A stretch of DNA of 8,389 nucleotides from GCA-020348445 sp965372465 (GTDB lineage Archaea > Thermoplasmatota > Thermoplasmata > GCA-020350865), in NCBI GenBank assembly GCA_965372465.1, contig CBDVCK010000156.1, positions 1-8,389 of the forward strand, given 5' to 3'. Below, piece after piece: positions 1 through 7,223 of the stretch. Position 1 is the first letter of the stretch. The number at the start of each line of letters is the position of its first letter. The notes under the pieces were generated by a model. It worked only from the letters and a program-made list of their open reading frames with translations. It made no database searches and was not told the DNA's origin. Both the position numbers and the translations under genes were made by a program.

Positions 1-435
1 TGAACAGGACTTTGTTCTGTTGATATTTCCCCGTCTCCGAAATCCCAGTGATAGGAAACAATAGCGGTTCCGTCACCCCGCATCTGCGGTCCAATGAACG
101 AAACCTCCAATGGAGCGACACCTGTTGTTTTTATCACATCTTCGCCAGATATAGTCACCTCGAGCCGATTTTCGAACGGTAAAAGAGGAGTGTTCACAGT
201 CACATATTCTGATGCATAGGTCTCCAGCCCGTCGCTGTCCGTGGCAGTCAACGTGGCCAGATAATATCCTGGATCGGTATATGTATGAACAGGATTCTGA
301 AGGTTTGATACCTCCCCGTCACCGAAATCCCAGTGATAAGATAGAATTGCCGTACCGTCACCCAGTTTGCCTGGTGCCGAAAATATGACATCAAGGGGAG
401 CGGTACCAAAGGTCGGGGTAACAACTATCGGGAGT
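1..435 (-). repeat. Tandem PKD-domain repeat, period about 285 bases
   Basis: Bases 3-55 and 288-340 are close copies encoding the core YHWDFGDGE of successive PKD domains, 95 residues apart. The first domain covers roughly residues 940-1018. The second starts near 1020 and is cut by the window. PKD domains are Ig-like folds common in archaeal surface proteins, and more copies may follow outside the window. Confidence 0.75.
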
Positions 436-3248
436 TTTGGCGCCCTTGAAGGGAATATGGTTGTGGAATACCATCTGAAGCCACCTGTGGGCTCTATGGT
501 TTCCTTTGCAATCCATGAATTTGGATTGGGATCTGACCAGTCCCGAACCCCGAACAGTATCTCTCCCGAGCCTTTAGCCCTGATATAGAATTTGTATTCC
601 TCACCGTCCAGTATCTTGATTACAGGGAATGTTCCGGAGCTTATCATCTCCTTCTTTTCCTCATCAATAGGCCGGGCAAGAAGACCCTTGTCATTGCTTG
701 CCCCCTTGCTGTTAACTACTTTTATGTCCCCGTCATCCAAAACCGCGTCCTGTGGATCGGGTCTATGGAGCTCCGCCTCGAACCAGTATCTGTTCTCATC
801 CCTTTCGATACCGTCCGAAATACCATCAAAATCGGTGTCGAACTCCAGGGGATCGCTTATCTGACCGGACACAACTTCTGTATCGTATCTAATGTTCAGA
901 TCGCACACTGTGACCGAGGCTTTCGCAGGGAAATAGGAGATATTTATGATAACATCAATTTCATCCTGCCCCGAATTCTTTGAAATAATGGTATTTAACT
1001 CATCTGCAAAATTTACTGTTGGCTCCTTTCCCGTAAGCGAGAAATCTAAATCGGTGCGATATAGGGGATGTGGTCTTACGTTCACACAAAAATCGCTTGG
1101 AAAGCCCCATTCATATTCACCAACACCATATCTTATGTTCCTTATGGCGTAACCTTCGGGAGTTACTATGATTGGAACAGGGTTTCCCATTATCCAGAAG
1201 CTGGCAGATGTAACTTTTCTGTCCGTGGGAATTGTGAACACCATGCTGCCGCTTCCTGCATTTGCCGTAAAAGTGCTTTGACCATTTGCAAAGGTTGTCA
1301 TCACATGGTATGCGGTTTTTACGAGGATTACCTTGGCAACCTCTATATCGACAATACTGTCGAGAGAAGAGGAATATGCCCACAACTCCATGTACGGATC
1401 GTTGATGTTTACAAATTCCTGGGTTTGATACCAGCGATATTCCTCAGTGAGTTCGTACACATTGCTGTATCTGTCGCCCTCGTAATCCAGGAAGGCGGCA
1501 TCGGAAACTCCCAATTGAATCGATTGTGAAGCATTTGATCGTGCTTGAATGTAGAACCTGTAAACTCCCTCTTGATATTCCCCTGGAATCTTTAAGAACT
1601 TGTATTCATTTGACTTTTTGAGATTTGAAAAGAAGTAGATATCCTGATGTGCCTCTTCTCCGTCCAGAAGTCCATCGTCATCGGAATCAGGATCGCTGGC
1701 ATCGGTTCCGAACATATACTTTTCTTCTGAATCTGTGGCAAAATCACCATCCATATCGGTTGTGTCCTGCAAATACAGTTTGTACCTTGAATAGGTTGTA
1801 TCTGTAATTGTTGGTTTGGAATTTTTTGAAATGTATAGATCATAGGAACTGGTTTCGTAAAAATCAAGGGGACTGATATCGGATATTTGGGTTTCACTAA
1901 TCGTTGGAGAACTGTCCACAAGTTTGATTCCAATCAGACTTTCCGAAATTGTATTTTTAGTAATCTCCCCCTGGGATTTGTCAAGATTGATTCCCCTTTC
2001 AAAGTTCCAGAATATTTCATTTTCAATGCTTTTTATTGTTGAGCTTTTTGCATAAATTCCTTCATTATTGTCAGAAATTTTATTGTTCTTCATTGTTATG
2101 TTAGTTGATGTTGTTATGTGAATTCCCGTTTTGTTGTTATATGTTATCTCGTTATCCACCACTTGTATATCCTTTGAATCCACAATGGTGATACCGTTTC
2201 CGTTATTGTCCTTTATGGTGCTTCTTAATATTTCATTGCCGGATGTTAAGCAATTTTTAATTTCTACCCCGTCTCCCTCACTATCCATTATTACGCAATC
2301 AGTTATAACAAATGAAGAGGAATCCATTACAATTCCCTGGCCGTTTCTTCTGATCCTGGCATCCTTTATTAGGACATTACTGTCCTTTGCCTTTATCCCA
2401 ATTTTGTTCTCCAGGATGAGATCATTTGTTAGCTGTGCACTTGAATCGTCTATAAGATATCCATAATCGAGATTTCCTTTTACATAATTATCCACACTTG
2501 AAAACGAGGAATTGTCCAAAGATATCCCTATTTTGTTATCCCTTACAGAATTGCTGTTTAATGAGATATTTTGCGAATTTACTATCTTTATACCTGTTCC
2601 ATTATTGTTATAAATTTCATTGTTCGTGACATTCATATCAGTTGAGTTCATGATGATAATTCCGCTTCCCTGGTTGTCATGAATCTTGTTGCTCCAAATA
2701 ACAGGTGAACATGATTCCACCACAATTCCATGATAATTATCGTAGAACTCAGTTCGAGTGATTGTCACATTATCTGATTCGATTAAAACTCCACCGCTAC
2801 TTCCATCTGAAAATCCGCAATTTTTTATGGTAGCATCGAAAATAGAACCATGACTTCCCCTTTCGAAGTGCAGCTCAAACGTATAATTTTCATCCTCGGT
2901 TGATATAATGGTTCCGTTTGTTATGGTAAGGCTGGCATTGTTCTTTACCTCTATCTTGAAGGTATAGGAATCCGATGAATTCAATTTCAGGCTGACATTG
3001 TTCAGTGTCAACTGTCCTCCGTCATCCACAGTGATATTTCCGTTGATTGTAAGCTGCGTATTGTTATGGATGATATTTTCCCCGGATTGAACTATCCAGT
3101 CAACAGGTTTAGAACTAGCAACGTGTGTGTTCACTGCCGATTTTTCTATCATACTGCTTGCAGTGACAAGTAAAAGCAGTATTACACAAATCACGCAAAA
3201 AGGTGCTTTCAAATACCTACCCAGATCTAAAAATTTTTTATCTTCCAT
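1..3248 (-). CDS. Giant secreted beta-helix / TSP3-like / PKD surface protein, C-terminus beyond the window
   Basis: The frame stays open from an ATG at 3248 to the left edge, giving 1082 codons with the C-terminus missing. A hydrophobic stretch at residues 15-30 after a short basic segment is a signal peptide or anchor. Residues about 50-485 are NosD-like right-handed parallel beta-helix: repeated turns of the type N-x-I-x-x-N-x-x-G-I, many Asn and Ser. A calcium-binding TSP3-like loop follows (DPDSDDDG, 519-526), then a beta-rich module with FYIQAR (565-570) and YRWY (605-608). After about 170 further beta-rich residues a second Asp-rich loop (DPLEFDTDFDG, 799-809) and a second copy of the beta module (FYIRAK from 887, FRWY 924-927) appear. 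Two PKD domains end the visible part, with WDFGDG at 973 and 1068. Proteins of this build are exported and usually bind polysaccharide or other surfaces; the ligand here is unknown. A GGAG lies 10 bases before the ATG. Domain calls come from motifs read by eye. Confidence 0.85.
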   Translation of the reverse strand, partial: MEDKKFLDLGRYLKAPFCVICVILLLLVTASSMIEKSAVNTHVASSKPVDWIVQSGENIIHNNTQLTINGNITVDDGGQLTLNNVSLKLNSSDSYTFKIEVKNNASLTITNGTIISTEDENYTFELHFERGSHGSIFDATIKNCGFSDGSSGGVLIESDNVTITRTEFYDNYHGIVVESCSPVIWSNKIHDNQGSGIIIMNSTDMNVTNNEIYNNNGTGIKIVNSQNISLNSNSVRDNKIGISLDNSSFSSVDNYVKGNLDYGYLIDDSSAQLTNDLILENKIGIKAKDSNVLIKDARIRRNGQGIVMDSSSFVITDCVIMDSEGDGVEIKNCLTSGNEILRSTIKDNNGNGITIVDSKDIQVVDNEITYNNKTGIHITTSTNITMKNNKISDNNEGIYAKSSTIKSIENEIFWNFERGINLDKSQGEITKNTISESLIGIKLVDSSPTISETQISDISPLDFYETSSYDLYISKNSKPTITDTTYSRYKLYLQDTTDMDGDFATDSEEKYMFGTDASDPDSDDDGLLDGEEAHQDIYFFSNLKKSNEYKFLKIPGEYQEGVYRFYIQARSNASQSIQLGVSDAAFLDYEGDRYSNVYELTEEYRWYQTQEFVNINDPYMELWAYSSSLDSIVDIEVAKVILVKTAYHVMTTFANGQSTFTANAGSGSMVFTIPTDRKVTSASFWIMGNPVPIIVTPEGYAIRNIRYGVGEYEWGFPSDFCVNVRPHPLYRTDLDFSLTGKEPTVNFADELNTIISKNSGQDEIDVIINISYFPAKASVTVCDLNIRYDTEVVSGQISDPLEFDTDFDGISDGIERDENRYWFEAELHRPDPQDAVLDDGDIKVVNSKGASNDKGLLARPIDEEKKEMISSGTFPVIKILDGEEYKFYIRAKGSGEILFGVRDWSDPNPNSWIAKETIEPTGGFRWYSTTIFPSRAPKLPIVVTPTFGTAPLDVIFSAPGKLGDGTAILSYHWDFGDGEVSNLQNPVHTYTDPGYYLATLTATDSDGLETYASEYVTVNTPLLPFENRLEVTISGEDVIKTTGVAPLEVSFIGPQMRGDGTAIVSYHWDFGDGEISTEQSPV

Positions 3249-3318
3249 TTTTTTTCCGCTCCTATCCCCCCGTTTTTCTGAGGGTTAGGATAGTAATAAG
3301 CCTGCGAAATATATATGC
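3249..3318 (-). promoter_or_regulatory. Probable promoter and ribosome binding site of the giant surface protein
   Basis: Read on the minus strand, a TATA-like element (CATATATATTT, about 3306-3317) lies 58-69 bases upstream of the ATG. Archaeal transcription usually starts about 25 bases after the box, so a leader of roughly 35-40 bases is expected. That leader would contain AGGAG (3258-3262 area), 10 bases before the start, a slightly long spacing. The start site itself is inferred. Confidence 0.45.
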
Positions 3319-3378
3319 AGATTGGTACAATTTTTTGCGTGTTTCGGGGTTTTTTTGCGGGAAATTCGGCTGTTTCTA

Positions 3379-3408
3379 TAAATTATAAAATAGTATAAAA
3401 TGTACTAT
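3379..3408 (-). terminator. Possible hairpin-plus-T-rich terminator downstream of the membrane protein gene
   Basis: Bases 3390-3395 and 3403-3408 form a perfect inverted repeat (ATAGTA / TACTAT, 7-base loop). In minus-strand reading it is followed by a T-rich tract over 3379-3389. It lies about 127 bases past the stop at 3535 and upstream of the promoter of the next gene, a sensible place to end transcription. The stem is short and AT-only, so folding would be weak. The rest of the 3249-3534 gap is AT-rich with no coding sequence that I can support. Confidence 0.3.
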
Positions 3409-3534
3409 AAGGACTGATTTTTTTATCTAAAACAAAATTATCTCTTGGCCCTTTTTTTCCTTTGTATCTTGGATGACCTTCTACCTCCATTTTTGTTATC
3501 CTATTGTGGAGAATAATACATCCTTTTTTCGGCA

Positions 3535-4062
3535 TCAGGATTTCTCGTATTCAATATTTTTCGGGGTGCTACCTTCGTCAATACTTTCCTTTATCCTCCC
3601 GATAAGTTCAATGTTCGAAGGTCCCTCCTTCCCCAAGAATACTCCTGTGGCCTGGCCGAATTTGAAGAAGCGAAAGCATACGTTGATTCCTTCCTTGGGA
3701 ATGTGCAATATGCCATCGTAGTTTACAGTCCAAAAGAAGATTGGGTCTACTTTATCCTTCACATCTTCCCATTTCAAATCCAGATCCTTCAGGGCTTTTT
3801 CAACGATACCTACACAATCCTCGGGTTTTATCCTGTAAAGTCTGTAATGATACCCCTCCAGTTTCTTTATCCAGTGTATGGTCCCGATCATAATCCAAAG
3901 GGTCAGGAACATCATGATTATCCCTGGAAAGAAGAATGGAGCCATACCTATTGTCATAAGGATTGTGGAGAAGAATAGAAAGCACAGTATGACAACTAAT
4001 ATGTATAAAAAGACTTGAGGTCCCGCTTTCCAGGAATATAAATCGAAATCTATCAGACCCAT
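3535..4062 (-). CDS. Small membrane protein with two transmembrane helices, function unknown
   Basis: This encodes 175 residues from an ATG; I do not recognise the family. Two strongly hydrophobic stretches at about residues 17-37 and 42-63 form a helical hairpin, preceded by a short N-terminus containing DFDLYSWKAGP. A soluble domain of about 110 residues follows, beginning with a basic segment (IHWIKKLEGYHYRLYRIKP) and mixing alpha and beta character (GIVEKALKDLDLKWEDVKDKV, then WTVNYDGILHIPKEG and GVFLGKEGPSNIELIGRIK). The Lys after the second helix suggests that this domain faces the cytoplasm. There is no signal for an enzyme active site: no repeated His, Cys or Asp motif is visible. It lies 113 bases after the nuclease gene on the same strand, so it may be co-transcribed or use its own promoter near 4135. 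No clear Shine-Dalgarno sequence precedes the ATG. The reading frame is convincing because of the coherent helix-plus-domain design. Confidence 0.8.
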   Translation of the reverse strand: MGLIDFDLYSWKAGPQVFLYILVVILCFLFFSTILMTIGMAPFFFPGIIMMFLTLWIMIGTIHWIKKLEGYHYRLYRIKPEDCVGIVEKALKDLDLKWEDVKDKVDPIFFWTVNYDGILHIPKEGINVCFRFFKFGQATGVFLGKEGPSNIELIGRIKESIDEGSTPKNIEYEKS

Positions 4063-4129
4063 GCAAACCAGTATACCCTATTTGTGTCAATTGGGATAAT
4101 GTTTTCGTTTGAAAAAATAGGGAGTATAG

Positions 4130-4141
4130 AATATTATTTAC
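4130..4141 (-). promoter_or_regulatory. Weak TATA-like element upstream of the membrane protein gene
   Basis: On the minus strand TAAATAATAT lies about 70 bases before the ATG at 4062, inside the 113-base gap after the nuclease gene. A T-rich stretch (plus-strand GAAAAAAT near 4111-4118) lies between them. It could serve as a separate promoter, but the sequence is only AT-rich and the call is tentative. Confidence 0.25.
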
Positions 4142-4175
4142 AGATGGACGGAAAAGCAAACTATTGGTCTTCCTT

Positions 4176-4967
4176 TTATTCGTTGTATTCTTCAATTGTC
4201 TGTTGAATGTTTATCTTTGTCTTTTTATTTGCTTCCTCTTTGTTCATGAATCGATGCTTGTAATAGGGGCAGTGCTCGGGAAAATCACAGGGACAGAACC
4301 TGCCCTTTTTGGCAGGAAACTCCTCTTTGGCTATTTTATCCGAAACATCCACTATCTTCCTTTTCAATGACTCGATCTTTTCACTTCTTCTACCCTCAAC
4401 CGAAACCGGAGTTTGGGAGCGAAGATGATACAGAGTTAAGCGCTGCACCTGAAGGCCAATTGATTCTTCAACAGCCAACTGATACAATGTTAGCTGCTCG
4501 TTTCCCTCAACATGGGATTTGTCAAAGATTTTCTTGCCTGATTTGTAATCAATGATCTCGACTTTGTTCTCATCGATCTTGTCTATTCTGTCGATGTAGC
4601 CGGTTATTGGTATTCCTTCAACGTTGATATCGAACTTATATTCAACAGCAATGGGTGGTTTGAGTTTCTCTATGTTGGCTTCGTAGAATTCCTTCAATAT
4701 TCTTTTACCGTACGTAAAATACCCTTCTTCTTCCTCCTTGTTTGCATAACCTTCCTCGATCCAGTTGTCCTCGTAATACTTTAAAACCGCTTCAAGGCTA
4801 GGTGGTGGAGGTTTAAAGGAGTACATAAACTGTAGTGTATCATGTAGGGAACTTCCAAAGGAAAAGTACGGTTTCGATTTTTCCTTAAGGCCATCGATGT
4901 ACTTCAACTTGAATTTCAGTGGACACTCGATATATGTAGAGATAGAAGAGTAGCTGAGAGGACGCAA
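4176..4967 (-). CDS. RecB/Cas4-type PD-(D/E)XK nuclease with probable iron-sulfur cluster
   Basis: The protein has 263 residues with a TTG start, chosen because a strong GAGGTGA lies 4 bases upstream and the family's N-terminal motif (LSYSSISTYIECPLKFKL) begins at residue 4. Motifs of the PDDEXK_1/RecB C-terminal nuclease group appear in order: H42 in GSSLHDTL, E109, D125 in GYIDRID, D140-Y-K142 in EIIDYKSGK, and Q158/Y162 in QLTLYQLA. These would bind a divalent metal and cut DNA. C15 together with C225, C227 and C233 resembles the four-cysteine iron-sulfur site of Cas4 and AddB; the C-x1-C spacing is unusual. No helicase domain is attached and no CRISPR array or cas1/cas2 lies in the window, so a general DNA repair or processing role is more likely than CRISPR adaptation. 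It is predicted to be cytoplasmic and is coupled to the protease gene upstream. Confidence 0.88.
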   Translation of the reverse strand: MRPLSYSSISTYIECPLKFKLKYIDGLKEKSKPYFSFGSSLHDTLQFMYSFKPPPPSLEAVLKYYEDNWIEEGYANKEEEEGYFTYGKRILKEFYEANIEKLKPPIAVEYKFDINVEGIPITGYIDRIDKIDENKVEIIDYKSGKKIFDKSHVEGNEQLTLYQLAVEESIGLQVQRLTLYHLRSQTPVSVEGRRSEKIESLKRKIVDVSDKIAKEEFPAKKGRFCPCDFPEHCPYYKHRFMNKEEANKKTKINIQQTIEEYNE

Positions 4968-4970
4968 AGC

Positions 4971-4979
4971 CTCACCTCA
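4971..4979 (-). promoter_or_regulatory. Ribosome binding site of the nuclease gene, overlapping the protease stop codon
   Basis: In minus-strand reading the junction is TTG AGG TGA GGCT TTG. The TGA ends the protease, and GAGGTGA across it matches the archaeal anti-Shine-Dalgarno sequence almost fully, 4 bases before the TTG start. This decides the non-ATG start and implies translational coupling on one transcript. Confidence 0.75.
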
Positions 4980-6927
4980 AGTTCTGTTTGTATTGCCTTT
5001 CAGCCATTAATTTTTTGTACATCTTCTTTCGTTTTAGAATAAAACCGGCAATAATACCCACAATGATGATGGCAATAATTGCAATGAATCCGATCAAGGC
5101 ATAAAGACCCACTTTTGCTATTCCCAAATCGATAGTGAGTGTCTCATCATCATCACCGCCTTGACCTCCACCACCTCCGCCTCCGCCTCCGTCTCCATTG
5201 TCCACAATTACATTTATTGAAGTAACAGCAGAATATTCACCACTAACCGCTCTGGCATAGATAGCTCTGTAACCATCCCAGCCCTCTGTGTCCCAGGACA
5301 GGCTCCAGGAGGTGGTTCCCACTGCTTTCTTGGTATAGGACGCAAAATTCGCATCATCAATGGAAACTTCAACCTCGGCAATGCTTCCGCTTCCGCTCAC
5401 AACATAGGCGGACCCCGAAATTTCGATAGTTCCAGACACCGTGGTCAGGTCAGAAGGATGGTCAATTGTAATGACTAGCTCAACATAACCTCTTGCCATC
5501 TCAACTGCTTTGTAGGCATCCACAATGCCCCAGCCATAATCAGTGTTATACTGGGGATCAAGATCTGGATATGAAGGAGGGCCTTTTGGCTCGGCCGATT
5601 CTCTAAGGATTTGTTTTACTTGATAGGGGGTGAGTGATGGATTGGCATGGAGCATAAGTGCCACAACACCTGCAACATGTGGAGTGGACATGGACGTTCC
5701 TGAGTGACTAGCATATTGTGTTTGAGTATTGGCTTGGGCAGATGTAATGCTGTCCCCATAAGCAACAACATCCGGTTTCAATTCATCATAATAATCATCA
5801 TCCCCATCGTCCAATCTAGGCCCTGTATTCGAGAAATCAGACAATACATCATCGCTTCTGTCGATAGTATCCATATCATCAACTGAGCCCACTGCAATGG
5901 CCTTGTCTGCACCTGCCCAATGAGGTACGAAATTTTCTCCATCATTACCCATTGCAGCAACTATCACCAATCCTGATTCCACTGCTCGATTGACTAGTTG
6001 AGCTTGTTCATCAGTGCCATCACTATCGGAAAAACTACCTATGCTCAAACTCAGAACCCGTATATTAAACTGGTCTTTATGATCAATACACCATTCTATT
6101 CCTGCCATTATTTCTCCTGCATTTCCTAAGCCATAAGTTTCCATTACCCTTACATCAACCAATCTCGCCTGAGGTGCTACACCCACATTATCCGTATTTC
6201 CCCCACCCGTCCCCATAGCAATGCCTGCACAATGGGTTCCATGACCATTTGTGTCGTCAGGATTGTAGGTTCCATCTCGCGGATATAAAATGGATTCGTC
6301 CTCTGTGAAATCGACACCTGCTATGAACTTTTTATCGTTTGTGCCGCTGTTATCATCCAAATCATCCACCGACATATGTCTCTGGTTGGGAGAACGGCCC
6401 CAATCGTCTACACCTGTATCGAGTATTGCAATTGAAATTCCCTCTCCTGTGAACCCCAATTCAAATGCAGTATTTGGTGAATAATCATCCGATTCTCTGG
6501 CTTTGATAGCCCTGGCACTGACATCTAGTAGAGGATACGCTTTAGGCTCAAGCTTAATCATAACCACATGAGGCAGGCGAGAAACCGCTTTTACATCGGA
6601 AAAGGCAACATTTCTCGCGCAGATCACATCAATATATTTGTAGACATATTTCACATCAAAACCGAATTTGGAAAGCCGTTTCACATCCTCATCATCGGGA
6701 TGGCGGTCATAGTTAATGAATATCCCGAATCTTTCATCGGGTTTAAGCTCCTCGATTCTATCATCGATTTTGTTGTGGTTTGAGTCCCGCTCCCAGTCAT
6801 CCCACCAGTTCTGTTCCACATCGGATAGAGGGTCATTTTCGTTGGAAGCTAGACCTGCTGCGTCCGTAAAAGAGCAAGAAATAAGGAGGATTATAAATAT
6901 CAGGATTAATTTTTTCGATAAATTCAT
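4972..6927 (-). CDS. Membrane-anchored subtilisin-like serine protease (family S8)
   Basis: The protein has 651 residues from an ATG with GGAG 7 bases upstream. A signal peptide spans residues 1 to about 24. A calcium-loop-like segment (DSNHNKIDD, 48-56) is followed by a probable I9-type propeptide (about 66-130). The catalytic domain (about 150-480) shows the full triad: D170 in AILDTGVDD, H229 in NGHGTHCAG and S412 in GTSMSTPHVAG, with oxyanion residue N328 in AAMGNDG. An acidic insert (DDGDDDYYDE, 373-382) lies between N328 and the serine. A beta-sandwich domain of Ig-like type (about 485-576), a run of nine glycines (580-588) and a C-terminal helix (about 606-631) ending in KRKK follow. 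The protease therefore probably works on the outer face, tethered to the membrane, with a short basic tail inside. It leads a transcript that continues into the nuclease gene. Confidence 0.93.
   Translation of the reverse strand: MNLSKKLILIFIILLISCSFTDAAGLASNENDPLSDVEQNWWDDWERDSNHNKIDDRIEELKPDERFGIFINYDRHPDDEDVKRLSKFGFDVKYVYKYIDVICARNVAFSDVKAVSRLPHVVMIKLEPKAYPLLDVSARAIKARESDDYSPNTAFELGFTGEGISIAILDTGVDDWGRSPNQRHMSVDDLDDNSGTNDKKFIAGVDFTEDESILYPRDGTYNPDDTNGHGTHCAGIAMGTGGGNTDNVGVAPQARLVDVRVMETYGLGNAGEIMAGIEWCIDHKDQFNIRVLSLSIGSFSDSDGTDEQAQLVNRAVESGLVIVAAMGNDGENFVPHWAGADKAIAVGSVDDMDTIDRSDDVLSDFSNTGPRLDDGDDDYYDELKPDVVAYGDSITSAQANTQTQYASHSGTSMSTPHVAGVVALMLHANPSLTPYQVKQILRESAEPKGPPSYPDLDPQYNTDYGWGIVDAYKAVEMARGYVELVITIDHPSDLTTVSGTIEISGSAYVVSGSGSIAEVEVSIDDANFASYTKKAVGTTSWSLSWDTEGWDGYRAIYARAVSGEYSAVTSINVIVDNGDGGGGGGGGGQGGDDDETLTIDLGIAKVGLYALIGFIAIIAIIIVGIIAGFILKRKKMYKKLMAERQYKQNLR
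5164..5190 (-). repeat. Glycine-codon repeat encoding the protease stalk linker
   Basis: Near-repeats of GGC/GGA/GGT codons encode residues 580-588, all Gly, between the Ig-like domain and the transmembrane helix. Flanking QGGDDDE makes the linker flexible and acidic. Short repeats of this kind can change length by slippage, which would alter the distance of the protease from the membrane without breaking the frame. Confidence 0.8.
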
Positions 6928-6934
6928 GCTTTTT

Positions 6935-6972
6935 CTCCAATTGTAATCCTATATAATCGAGCCTTTATTAAA
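6935..6972 (-). promoter_or_regulatory. Promoter and ribosome binding site of the protease gene
   Basis: GGAG (6935-6938) is 7 bases before the ATG. Two TATA-like boxes lie upstream on the minus strand: ATTATAT (6951-6957) and TTTAATAAAG (6963-6972). The farther one would start transcription near 6941 and give a short leader that includes the ribosome binding site, so I prefer it. The nearer one would give a nearly leaderless transcript and leave the binding site unused. Confidence 0.45.
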
Positions 6973-7223
6973 ATTTTGTTTTTTTGCGGAATATTTCATC
7001 ATTTTTGGCTAATGAATGGAAAATCTACCAGTCCACACTCCAAGTACAATCAGAGTTGACATGAATCCAGAACCCCAATCCGAGTTGTACATCCACTAGG
7101 TCATCCTGGGAGTACGAGCCTGGTTCCCATACTATCAAAACTAATATTCCTTGGAGAAAAATATATATGCGTCCTTAATAATTGGTCGTTGGGTGAGTTG
7201 TTGGATTTAACGGAGGTTATCAA
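6973..7223. other. Intergenic stretch without a supportable gene
   Basis: Between the protease promoter and the nitroreductase relic no frame with a start and ribosome binding site looks coding. It contains an imperfect direct repeat (CAATCAGAGTTG at 7047 and CAATCCGAGTTG at 7076) and a TATA-like box on the plus strand (AAAATATATATG, 7158-7169) that precedes no intact gene. A plus-strand frame lacking ATG is open from about 7060 to 7240 but resembles nothing I know. The stretch may include older, unrecognisable parts of the relic gene. Confidence 0.4.

Noticed and set aside
1068..1529. Plus-strand open frame of 153 codons, cysteine- and histidine-containing
   Set aside because: It lies fully antisense to the intact surface-protein frame, whose domain structure is continuous across it. 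It has no domain of its own.
2000..3000. Short recurring AT-rich units considered as a CRISPR array or DNA repeat
   Set aside because: The periodicity comes from repeated beta-helix turns at the protein level. The DNA copies are not identical and there are no constant-length spacers.
4176..4967. Naming the nuclease cas4
   Set aside because: The fold and cysteines are similar, but without cas1, cas2 or an array nearby and with non-standard cysteine spacing the specific symbol is not justified.
7016..7099. Plus-strand 27-codon ORF beginning MENLPVHTPS
   Set aside because: No supporting ribosome binding site, no recognisable motif, and an in-frame stop soon after; indistinguishable from chance.
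7100..7135. Possible tRNA arm (GGTTCCCATACT)
   Set aside because: It does not fit the GGTTCRAAYCC T-arm, and no cloverleaf partner stems could be found around it.
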